Below the pieces are notes generated by a model that was not told where the DNA came from, did not search any database, and saw only the letters and a program-made list of their open reading frames with translations. Both the position numbers and the translations under genes were made by a program. From NCBI GenBank assembly GCA_000434635.1, contig HF988036.1, forward strand, positions 1 through 9,324: a DNA stretch of 9,324 nucleotides. Reading direction: 5' to 3'. Source of the DNA: Firmicutes bacterium CAG:110. Its GTDB lineage: Bacteria; Bacillota; Clostridia; Oscillospirales; Oscillospiraceae. Positions 1-4,905 of this stretch are shown here, piece after piece; positions within the stretch are counted from its first letter, which is position 1, and every line of letters begins with the position of its first letter.

Positions 1-1
1 G

Positions 2-21
2 AAAAGCCGCCTGCAGGCGGC
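2..21 (-). terminator. Rho-independent terminator of the yabP-yabQ-ftsB-S1 operon
   Basis: Read on the minus strand, GCCGCC-TGCA-GGCGGC forms a perfect 6-bp GC stem with a 4-nt loop, directly followed by TTTTC. It lies about 50 bp past the stop codon of the S1 gene, where the operon should end. The T-run is short (four), but the stem is strong. Confidence 0.75.
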
Positions 22-32
22 AAGCCCCTTGC

Positions 33-56
33 CCCCAAAGGCCACAGCCTTCGGGG
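33..56 (-). terminator. Accessory hairpin between the S1 gene and its terminator
   Basis: Positions 33-42 and 47-56 pair over ten positions with one mismatch around a CACA loop. No T-run follows, so this is probably a 3'-end stabilising hairpin or the first half of a tandem terminator and not a terminator alone. It starts 16 bp after the S1 stop codon. Confidence 0.4.
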
Positions 57-71
57 ACAAGATAGCCTGAT

Positions 72-551
72 TTATCGTCTTCTGCTCTTGGTGCGGTGAT
101 CCGCACGCATGGAGGAGAGCTTGTTGTCGGACTCGGACATGAACGCCTTCAGCTTTTCCTCAAACAGCTGGTCAGCCGTCTTGGGGGCGGCGGGCTGCAT
201 GGGGGCGCGCTGGGGGCGGTTCTGCGCCGGGGCGGAATTTTCCCGCCGGTAGCCGCCGTCCTGACGGGGCGCGCCGCGGTAGTTCCCGTTCCGATTTCCG
301 CCGTTCTCACGCTGGGGCTTGGGTTCCAGACGCTTGATGGACAGGTTGACCTTGCCGTTTTCCAGACCAATGACCATGACCTTCACGTCCTGGCCCTCGG
401 TCAGGTGCTGCCGGATATCGCTGACGTAGGCATTGGCGACCTCGGAAATATGTACCATGCCTGTCTTTCCCTCCGGCAGGGAGATGAATGCGCCGAAATT
501 GGTGATAGACTTGACTTTACCCTCTAAAATGGCTCCAACGGTTAACTCCAT
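72..551 (-). CDS. yabR: S1 domain RNA-binding protein, YabR-like
   Basis: This is a small protein of 159 residues with one S1 RNA-binding domain at about residues 3-76 (VGAILEGKV...GAFISLPEGKTGMVHISE...VNLSIKRL), the classic S1 beta-barrel pattern. A low-complexity linker rich in Arg, Gly, Asn and Pro follows (about 78-120), and the basic tail ends in KSRRR, as in the YabR family found after divIC in Firmicutes. A start seven codons upstream (ATG at 572) is possible, but it has no ribosome site. The ATG at 551 gives the usual family N-terminus, and GGAGG lies 14 nt before it, rather far. It is the last gene of the operon, 47 bp after ftsB. The family is thought to bind RNA or ribosomes; its exact target cannot be read from sequence. 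Confidence 0.88.
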   Translation of the reverse strand: MELTVGAILEGKVKSITNFGAFISLPEGKTGMVHISEVANAYVSDIRQHLTEGQDVKVMVIGLENGKVNLSIKRLEPKPQRENGGNRNGNYRGAPRQDGGYRRENSAPAQNRPQRAPMQPAAPKTADQLFEEKLKAFMSESDNKLSSMRADHRTKSRRR

Positions 552-598
552 AGTATGCTGTGATTCCTCCATCTATTTTCAGTTAATGATGCACAAGG

Positions 599-913
599 TT
601 AAGACTGCGGCTGTAGATCCAGAATAAGGGTATTGGGGTCAGCCAGCCCCAGCTCGCTTCTTGCGATATCCTCTACGCTCTTCACCGAGCCCAGCTCGCC
701 AATTTTTTCCTCCAGCTCGCTGTTCTGATGTTCCAGAGCGGCGGCCTCGTCCCGCAGCTCTCCGGTCCGCGCCTGAATGCCGGTGTGTACCCACCTCAGA
801 GCTGCCAGCGCCGCCATAGAGAATACGATAAGCACTGCCACGATAATCTTCAGTGCCAGCGAGCCTGACCGGAAAATCACTTTTCCCCTGCGTTTCTGTT
901 CCAATGGGTTCAC
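599..913 (-). CDS. divIC: Septum formation initiator, FtsB/DivIC family
   Basis: The product is a bitopic divisome protein of 104 residues. It has a short basic cytoplasmic N-terminus (1-19), one transmembrane helix at about 20-40 (LKIIVAVLIVFSMAALAAL), then an extracytoplasmic coiled coil at about 48-76 (ELRDEAAALEHQNSELEEKIGEL) and the conserved ending VEDIARSELGLADPNTLIL. Length and order fit FtsB/DivIC, which partners FtsL and DivIB/FtsQ in septal wall synthesis. The start is GTG, since an in-frame stop lies 46 nt upstream with no ATG between. The ribosome site is poor; a GTG at 880, with AGGGG four bases before it, is an alternative. It follows yabQ and precedes the S1 gene, the conserved order. 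The yabQ frame stays open over most of this gene. Confidence 0.88.
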   Translation of the reverse strand: MNPLEQKRRGKVIFRSGSLALKIIVAVLIVFSMAALAALRWVHTGIQARTGELRDEAAALEHQNSELEEKIGELGSVKSVEDIARSELGLADPNTLILDLQPQS

Positions 914-1337
914 CTCTTCGTTTTCGCCGTTTTTCCCGACGATGATTCCACTTTATTGTAACCCATTTTTTCGCAGATGCAAATAAAATTTTTGCAAATT
1001 CGGAAAATTTTTTTGCGGGCAGCAGCGCAAAGCCCAGGATTGCCCTGACGAATTTCCAGAATCCGGAAAAAATGGGTGCGATCAGGCTGCCGAACGCCAG
1101 ATCCCAGACGATCCCCCCCGCCAGCAGCCCGACGGAATACCCCAGCCGCAGGTCGCCCCTGCACACACGAAAGCTCATAATCAGCCAGACCCAGACGCAG
1201 CCTGTCAGAAACAGCGCGTCCGCGGCAAGAGTATACCGTGGACGCAGGGGACGTAAGAATTCGTAATACACCCCCAGCGCTGCCCCCAGCAGGCAGCAGC
1301 ACACGAATCGGTGTGCAGCCAGCGCGGGGGCGGTCAT
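639..1337 (-). CDS. yabQ: Spore cortex biosynthesis protein YabQ, frame running into ftsB
   Basis: Residues 1-110 form about four membrane helices (near 5-25, 38-58, 66-88, 90-108), and a basic tail follows (KKWVTIKWNHRREKRRKRR, about 123-141). This is the YabQ pattern; YabQ is a mother-cell membrane protein needed for the spore cortex in Bacillus. The ATG overlaps the yabP stop as ATGA, so the two are likely translationally coupled. After about residue 141 the frame continues for some 90 Arg/Gly-rich residues out of frame with ftsB, and these do not look like a conserved domain. I give the full open frame, but the true protein may be about 142 residues. A one-base shift near 920-935 would end it at the TGA overlapping the ftsB GTG. 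The N-terminal identification is firm; the C-terminus is not. Confidence 0.75.
   Translation of the reverse strand: MTAPALAAHRFVCCCLLGAALGVYYEFLRPLRPRYTLAADALFLTGCVWVWLIMSFRVCRGDLRLGYSVGLLAGGIVWDLAFGSLIAPIFSGFWKFVRAILGFALLPAKKFSEFAKILFASAKKWVTIKWNHRREKRRKRRGEPIGTETQGKSDFPVRLAGTEDYRGSAYRILYGGAGSSEVGTHRHSGADRRAAGRGRRSGTSEQRAGGKNWRAGLGEERRGYRKKRAGAG
955..982 (-). promoter_or_regulatory. Possible vegetative promoter for ftsB and the S1 gene inside yabQ
   Basis: On the minus strand there is TTGCAT (977-982), 16 bp, then TACAAT (955-960), in a very AT-rich patch at the 3' end of yabQ. The -10 matches five of six consensus bases, the -35 only three. Transcription would start near 948, about 35 nt before the ftsB GTG. 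It makes biological sense because a divisome gene needs expression outside sporulation, but AT-rich sequence gives such matches by chance. Confidence 0.35.
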
Positions 1338-1600
1338 CCGAACAGACGGCGCTTCCAGCCGGCTGCCTGCCTCGGTTCCTCGTAGGCCAGCGCGGAAACA
1401 CTGCCGTCCACCTCCACCTGCCCGCCCTCCAGTGACAGGGTTTTCAGCTGCAATTCCTTTCCTTGCACGATCAGCGTCCCCAGAGAGGTCTGCAGCACCA
1501 CCGCCGTATCGTCAAAGCTGACCACCTCTGTCACCCCGGTCATGGTCAGCTGCCGCCGCTCATTCAGACAGAGCTTGTGGGGCATATGCTCATCCGCCAT
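1334..1600 (-). CDS. yabP: Sporulation protein YabP
   Basis: The product is a small YabP/YqfC-family protein of 88 residues made mainly of beta-strand, with the typical run KLCLNERRQLTMTGVTEVVSF, then DDTAVVLQTSLGTLIVQGKELQLKTLSLEGGQVEVDG-type strands, and a short basic tail KRRLFG. In Bacillus it is made in the mother cell under sigma-E and belongs to the spore coat/cortex gene set. The start at 1600 is chosen over an ATG eight codons upstream because AAGGAGG (1608-1614) sits seven bases before it. The TGA stop overlaps the yabQ start. It opens the minus-strand operon after the spoVT terminator. Confidence 0.87.
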   Translation of the reverse strand: MADEHMPHKLCLNERRQLTMTGVTEVVSFDDTAVVLQTSLGTLIVQGKELQLKTLSLEGGQVEVDGSVSALAYEEPRQAAGWKRRLFG

Positions 1601-1644
1601 AGCCATCCCTCCTTGCCTTGCCATACGCTATGCCTTAGGCGGCG

Positions 1645-1675
1645 GGAATATGCCGCATTTTTTATTTTGCTATGC
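1645..1675 (-). promoter_or_regulatory. Candidate sigma-E promoter of yabP
   Basis: On the minus strand GCATA (1671-1675) is followed after 18 bp by CATATTCC (1645-1652). This resembles the sigma-E pattern of a GHATA-type -35 and a CATAYAHT-type -10 with 16-18 bp between. Its place, between the spoVT terminator and the yabP ribosome site, and the sigma-E control of yabP in Bacillus support it. The -10 is only a partial match. Confidence 0.4.
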
Positions 1676-1686
1676 TTTTGCACAGC

Positions 1687-1721
1687 AAAAAGCAGCCAGA
1701 ACGTTTTCCGCGTTCTGGCTG
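1687..1721 (-). terminator. Rho-independent terminator of spoVT
   Basis: Positions 1711-1721 and 1693-1703 form a perfect 11-bp stem (CAGCCAGAACG and its complement) with a 7-nt loop, followed on the minus strand by CTTTTTG. It begins 10 bp after the spoVT stop and separates spoVT from the yabP operon. Confidence 0.9.
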
Positions 1722-1730
1722 ATATCATCG

Positions 1731-2273
1731 CTAGTTCTCCATCTGTTTTCCCAAAAAACCGGCAGCGGTCTTGACCAGCCCCTGATCCGCTTCCTGCAGG
1801 GGACTGTCGTTTTCCCCCAGAAGCAGCAGCACGCAGCCCATAAGGTCGCCCTGAGACAAAATCGGCGCGGCGGCGCCAAGGTGGTATTTCTCCTCCCCGT
1901 CGGCCGCCAGAATGGGGGCGTCCCCGTTTTTGTAGAGGTAATTTTTCCGCTGTTCCATGAGCTTTTCCAATTCCGGCGAATTGGGTTTGTCCATCAGCTC
2001 CCGCTTGGGGATACCGTAAAGGGCGATAATGCTGTCCCGGTCGGTCACCGCGGCGATATGCCCGGTAGCGGACCCGATGGACTCACACATCTGGGCAGCG
2101 AACTCCTGCAAGTCGCCCATAGGGGAATACTTACGGAAGATCACGCCCCCGTCTTTCTCCGTATAAATCTCCAACGGGTCGCCCTCGCGGATACGGAGGG
2201 TTCTTCTGATCTCCTTCGGAATGACGATCCTGCCCAGATCGTCTACCCGTCGCACAATGCCTGTTGCCTTCAT
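1731..2273 (-). CDS. spoVT: Stage V sporulation transcription factor SpoVT
   Basis: The product has 180 residues, close to Bacillus SpoVT (178). The N-terminal AbrB/SpoVT swapped-hairpin DNA-binding domain spans about 1-52 (MKATGIVRRVDDLGRIVIPK, EIRRTLRIREGDPLEIY). A GAF-like domain follows at about 56-178, including GHIAAVTDRDSIIALYG and PILSQGDLMGCVLLLLGE. SpoVT tunes the sigma-G regulon in the forespore. The start has a good site, AAAGGAG (2283-2289), nine bases upstream. A GC-rich inverted repeat (2293-2305, GCGCG-TGA-CGCGC) sits just before that site. The gene is monocistronic, ending at a strong terminator. A CATACATA motif at 2345-2352 is a -10-like candidate for a forespore or mother-cell sigma factor, but I see no convincing -35. 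Confidence 0.95.
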   Translation of the reverse strand: MKATGIVRRVDDLGRIVIPKEIRRTLRIREGDPLEIYTEKDGGVIFRKYSPMGDLQEFAAQMCESIGSATGHIAAVTDRDSIIALYGIPKRELMDKPNSPELEKLMEQRKNYLYKNGDAPILAADGEEKYHLGAAAPILSQGDLMGCVLLLLGENDSPLQEADQGLVKTAAGFLGKQMEN

Positions 2274-2437
2274 AATTCTCTTCTCCTTTGAAGCGCGTGA
2301 CGCGCGGTTTGCTCCTGTAGAAGTATTTGCAGGAAAAGGGGAATTATGTATGGGTGCTGCGGCAATCTTCTTCTCCGGATGCGTCAGTTTTAAGGCAATA
2401 CCGCACAGAAAGAAGTGCCAAATACCGCCGAGCGTGA

Positions 2438-2518
2438 TATAATAAACTTATGGATAAACAGATGACAATTTCCGCATTCAGCGACGAACTGGCGCAGGTG
2501 CGGACGAAGAAAAAGGAA
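2438..2518 (+). pseudogene. Remnant of an IS5-type transposase (promoter and first 23 codons)
   Basis: An extended -10 (TGATATAAT, ending at 2443) precedes ATG at 2450. The 23 codons from there read MDKQMTISAFSDELAQVRTK then KKE, which I recognise as the N-terminus of IS5-family transposases of gut Firmicutes (usual continuation FLxQIERIIPW). After 2518 the frame leaves the family and stops at 2569. The left flank (about 2390-2437), with AATACCGC twice, is probably the left end of that insertion sequence. The rest of the element, about 400 codons, is missing. The identification rests on memory of the family. Confidence 0.6.
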
Positions 2519-2564
2519 ATTCAACTGCTCGATAAAACTCATTTCGCGCCTGCATTTTCCGTTG

Positions 2565-2744
2565 TATAAAGGGTGCAAGAACGGCAATCGTTCAAGCCAG
2601 GTTCTCCTTTTATTGTCACCACGTTCTGTTTTCGTCATAGCACGTCAGGAGAACAATATCCAGTGTTCTTATCATAACTGTTTTCCACTCACCACAAATG
2701 AGCCGCAGTCATGACGTAACACTTGGTGTAAACCACCCTTTATA
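2565..2744. repeat. Possible 180-bp element bounded by an 11-bp inverted repeat
   Basis: TATAAAGGGTG at 2565-2575 recurs as its exact reverse complement at 2734-2744. Between them are shorter inverted repeats, GAACG-GCAAT-CGTTC (2577-2591) and GTTCTCCT/AGGAGAAC (2601-2608 with 2647-2654). No coding sequence is evident. The ends do not match beyond 11 bp and no target duplication is visible, so this may be a decayed MITE or chance. The rest of the 2300-2820 gap shows nothing else I can name. Confidence 0.3.
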
Positions 2745-2826
2745 AATTACATCATGAAAGAAAATGCCTTACAGGCTAAAAATAAGGAATTCTTAACCTC
2801 TCCGAAAAGACTTCCTAAAAATGCCG

Positions 2827-2835
2827 TGGTATAAT
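2827..2835 (+). promoter_or_regulatory. Extended -10 promoter of the C39 peptidase gene
   Basis: TGGTATAAT is a perfect -10 hexamer (2830-2835) with the TGn extension. The -35 position (2807-2812, AAGACT) is weak, as is usual for extended -10 promoters. Transcription would start near 2842, which excludes the ATG at 2834 as start and favours that at 2861. Confidence 0.65.
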
Positions 2836-2860
2836 GGGGAAAGTCAAAAAGGATGTGGTT

Positions 2861-3649
2861 ATGATGAAAACGAAACAGCGGGCGGTGATCGCCGTAGCCG
2901 TCATTGTGCTTCTCGCGGCGGCGGTTCTGGGCGCGAAGCCCGCGTACAACCTGTACCGGGACATCTCCTTCTATCACGGAGAGCGCACAGAGGCGGAGAA
3001 AACGGTGAAAGCCTTTGCCGAGGAACAGGGCATCTCCTACGGCGAATATCCCCAGAGCCTGATCGACCTTTACGAGCGCAACCCCGAGACGAAGGATTTT
3101 GTGCTGAACTACCCCTTCCGGAAGGACACGGGGGTCGATCTCAGCGTCTGGAAGGACAGCCGGACCGTGCCGCTGTTTTTGCAGTGGGACCCCATGTGGG
3201 GCTACGAAAAGTACGGGAAGGGATTTATCGCGGAGACCGGCTGCGGCCCAACCTGCCTTGCCATGGTGGGCTACTACCTTACCGGCGACGAAAACATGAA
3301 CCCCCGGCAGGTCGCCCGGTTTGCCCAGGAAAACGGCTACTATTCCCGGGGCAGCGGTTCCTCCTGGACGCTCATCAGCGAGGGCAGTGAAGGACTGGGG
3401 CTGAAAGCCACGGAAATTCCGCTGGTCAAGAAAAAGATGGTGGACGCGCTGGAAGCGGGCAAGCCCATCATCTGCGCCATGCGGGAGGGGGATTTCACCA
3501 CCACGGGACATTACATCGTCCTGCGGGGCGTGAAGGACGGCGAATTTCAGGTCAATGACCCCAACAGCGTGGTCAATTCCGAAAAGCTGTGGAGCTACGA
3601 GCAGATCGAGGGACAGATCCGGAACCTCTGGGTCATGGAAAAAGCGTAA
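2861..3649 (+). CDS. C39-like papain-fold cysteine peptidase, signal-anchored
   Basis: The product has 262 residues. A basic start and a hydrophobic helix at about 8-24 (AVIAVAVIVLLAAAVLG) form a signal peptide or anchor, so the enzyme acts outside the membrane. Residues 40-95 are a helical region. The peptidase domain spans about 103-260: VPLFLQWDPMWGYEKYG, the nucleophile motif ETGCGPTC (Cys128), the His motif TTGHYIVLRG (His217) and VNDPN (Asp233). These three residues fit the Peptidase_C39_2 type (relatives of bacteriocin-leader peptidases, but no transporter is fused). Substrate is unknown; cell-wall peptides or signal peptides are both possible. AAAAAGGA at 2846-2853 places the ribosome seven bases before ATG 2861. 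It is transcribed alone and converges on the XRE gene. Confidence 0.85.
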   Translation: MMKTKQRAVIAVAVIVLLAAAVLGAKPAYNLYRDISFYHGERTEAEKTVKAFAEEQGISYGEYPQSLIDLYERNPETKDFVLNYPFRKDTGVDLSVWKDSRTVPLFLQWDPMWGYEKYGKGFIAETGCGPTCLAMVGYYLTGDENMNPRQVARFAQENGYYSRGSGSSWTLISEGSEGLGLKATEIPLVKKKMVDALEAGKPIICAMREGDFTTTGHYIVLRGVKDGEFQVNDPNSVVNSEKLWSYEQIEGQIRNLWVMEKA

Positions 3650-3662
3650 AATCATTGAAAAG

Positions 3663-3703
3663 GCCGTGCCGCAAGGAATTTCCTCAGCGGCACGGCGTTT
3701 TTT
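3663..3703 (+). terminator. Terminator shared by the convergent peptidase and XRE genes
   Basis: GCCGTGCCGC (3663-3672) pairs perfectly with GCGGCACGGC (3687-3696), with a second small stem AGGAA/TTCCT in the loop, followed by GTTTTTT. The T-run favours plus-strand termination of the peptidase gene. On the minus strand CTTTTC follows, so it can also stop the XRE transcript, whose stop codon is at 3705. Confidence 0.9.
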
Positions 3704-3704
3704 A

Positions 3705-4505
3705 TTATTGTGTGTCCTTCTGACGGCAGGCATAAATGTAGGCGTTTTTGTAATCGCCCATTTCCCGGTAGCAGATCTCCAGCTCCCGGAGGACGTTGTA
3801 CTCCCCCTCGGCGGCGAGAAAGCATCTTGCCGCTTCCGGGAATTCTTCCAGCGCCATGTGGCATTTCCCCCGGAGGAAGTTCCAGCAGGGGGCGGTGCGG
3901 TCTTCCGCCCCGTCCAGAAGGTGGGCGGCGCGTTGGACGTCTCCCCCGGCGAGTGCCGACGCGGCCTGCACGGTCAGCGCCTCGTCCAGACCGGGCAAAT
4001 TAACGACCTGCCCCGGAATGCGGGCAAGGAGCAGACATCTGCGTTGCTCCAAGTCTTCGGAGTAATAGGCCGCATCCTTCCCCAGAGCGGCGACGGCTTC
4101 CAAAAGTTCCAGAGCGTATGGCTCCCGCCCATCTCCGATGGCTTCTTCGGCGAGGTGGAGCCGGACGAGGATTTCCAGCAGCTGCCGCTCCCGGTCGTAA
4201 ATTTCATCCGGGGCGCGGTACTGCGCCAGCGCCCGCATTGCCCCGGCATAATCTTTCCCGTCAAACAGCTGCCGGACAGCGGTCATGATCTCCTGATTAG
4301 GCGAACAAACGGTATCTTCTTCCAGAAAATAACTCACGGGCTTGCCCAGCCGCGCAGCAAGACAGCCCAACGTTTTCATGGACGGCCGGGCGGCGCCGTT
4401 CTCAATGCGGGAGAGCATATTCCGGGTGATCTCGTCCCCGCAGAGCGCCCGCTGGGACAATCCCGCTTCCAGCCGCGTCAAGCGCAGTTTTTCTCCAAGC
4501 TCCAT
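3705..4505 (-). CDS. XRE-family regulator with helical TPR-like C-terminal domain
   Basis: The product has 266 residues. Residues 5-60 are a Cro/C1-type helix-turn-helix (EKLRLTRLEAGLSQRALCGD, EITRNMLSRIENGAARPSMK, TLGCLAARLGKPVSYFLEED). The remainder (about 70-266) is a series of Ala/Leu/Glu-rich helix pairs, such as DYAGAMRALAQYRAPDEIYD, GDVQRAAHLLDGAED, EEFPEAARCFLAAEGEY and MGDYKNAYIYACRQ, which reads as TPR-like repeats. This HTH-plus-TPR plan is that of peptide-sensing regulators of the RNPP/Rgg kind, but many such proteins have no known ligand. The start at 4505 is chosen over 4568 because GGAGG (4512-4516) lies six bases upstream and the protein then begins at the HTH. It converges on a cysteine peptidase gene; a functional link is conceivable but unproven. 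Confidence 0.82.
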   Translation of the reverse strand: MELGEKLRLTRLEAGLSQRALCGDEITRNMLSRIENGAARPSMKTLGCLAARLGKPVSYFLEEDTVCSPNQEIMTAVRQLFDGKDYAGAMRALAQYRAPDEIYDRERQLLEILVRLHLAEEAIGDGREPYALELLEAVAALGKDAAYYSEDLEQRRCLLLARIPGQVVNLPGLDEALTVQAASALAGGDVQRAAHLLDGAEDRTAPCWNFLRGKCHMALEEFPEAARCFLAAEGEYNVLRELEICYREMGDYKNAYIYACRQKDTQ

Positions 4506-4538
4506 AGTTGCCCTCCGTTCTTTCCTGTGGTTGAACGG

Positions 4539-4547
4539 ATTATACCA
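4539..4547 (-). promoter_or_regulatory. Extended -10 promoter of the XRE gene
   Basis: On the minus strand TGGTATAAT (4547 down to 4539) is a perfect TATAAT with the TGn extension and no clear -35 at 17 bp. Transcription would begin about 27 nt before the start codon at 4505. The same 9-mer serves the C39 peptidase gene. Confidence 0.65.
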
Positions 4548-4585
4548 TACCTTTCCCCGTTTTTCCACTGTTACAAAAATTTCAT

Positions 4586-4614
4586 TTGCTATTTTTCCGA
4601 ATTTCGTTTATAAC
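4586..4614 (+). promoter_or_regulatory. Candidate promoter of the DUF975-like gene, abutting the MITE
   Basis: TTGCTA (4586-4591), 17 bp, then TATAAC (4609-4614) match the sigma-A consensus at four and five of six positions with ideal spacing. Transcription would start near 4621, at the left edge of the palindromic element, so nearly the whole element would lie in the leader of the gene starting at 4906. I see no better promoter between the element and that gene. Confidence 0.5.
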
Positions 4615-4620
4615 AATCAT

Positions 4621-4646
4621 AGCATCAGCTGACAAGGGGACACATG
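4621..4646 (+). repeat. Left terminal inverted repeat of the MITE-like element
   Basis: This 26-bp arm pairs with 4851-4876, with a single mismatch at 4629 (C here, where the partner would require T). Confidence 0.9.
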
Positions 4647-4850
4647 CCCGTCGGACGCTCTGGCACGCCGCTGGCTGCATTATCGTCCTTGACTTGCGCC
4701 GGCAAGCCTACGTCCTCTGCCTTGCCATCGACGCGCCAGAGCGCCCGACGGGTCTTCGAGTTTTCCCGGAGCATAAACGGAGGCTGGCAAGGCAGACGAG
4801 GCAGGCGGGCGAGGATAACACAGCCGGACGCCGTTTGGGGCCGGGAAAAC

Positions 4851-4876
4851 CATGTGTCCCCTTGTCAACTGATGCT
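4851..4876 (-). repeat. Right terminal inverted repeat of the MITE-like element
   Basis: This is the reverse complement of the left arm at 25 of 26 positions. It ends 29 bp before the ATG of the DUF975-like gene and 17 bp before that gene's ribosome site. Confidence 0.9.
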
Positions 4877-4905
4877 AAAGCCAGTTTTGAAACGGAGACG
4901 TATTC

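Larger units (their letters stand above)
4620..4877. mobile_element. Palindromic MITE-like element with 26-bp terminal inverted repeats
   Basis: Positions 4621-4646 and 4851-4876 are inverted repeats matching at 25 of 26 bases (mismatch at 4629), beginning AGCATCAG and running through GACAAGGGGACACATG. TA flanks both ends (4620-4621, 4876-4877), consistent with a TA target duplication as for IS630/Tc1-type transposition, though TA could equally be part of the repeat. Inside are stem A (4647-4664 with 4735-4752, 17 of 18), a small hairpin CTTGC-GCCG-GCAAG (4693-4706), and stem B (GTTTTCCCGG 4760-4769 with 4841-4850, perfect, extended by AAACGG/CCGTTT and GGCTG/CAGCC). Loop A also pairs with loop B (4716-4726 with 4786-4796, 11 of 11), so two folds compete. 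Two long reading frames crossing it are by-products of its GC content; it encodes no transposase. Confidence 0.85.

Noticed and set aside
910..1401. Second minus-strand frame over yabQ (163 codons)
   Set aside because: The yabQ frame has the membrane helices and the ATGA junction with yabP. The other frame matters only as the place where a shifted yabQ would end.
1542..2291. 249-codon plus-strand frame opposite spoVT and its terminator
   Set aside because: It crosses a strong terminator hairpin and lies opposite a full-length spoVT with an intact AbrB-type domain.
2390..2638. 82-codon minus-strand frame in the spoVT-peptidase gap
   Set aside because: There is no ribosome site before its ATG, and half of it lies antisense to the transposase remnant. 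No family was recognised.
2836..2843. GGGGAAAG near both the peptidase and XRE promoters
   Set aside because: It is downstream of the -10 in one and upstream in the other, and too short to count as a shared operator.
2747..3733. Long open frame (328 codons, minus) opposite the C39 peptidase gene
   Set aside because: It is an antisense shadow of a GC-rich gene. The plus strand carries a complete catalytic triad, promoter and ribosome site, while this frame has no recognisable domain.
3555..4613. Long open frame (352 codons, plus) opposite the XRE gene
   Set aside because: The minus strand has a clear HTH domain, GGAGG site and promoter. The plus frame reads through the shared terminator and has no domain.
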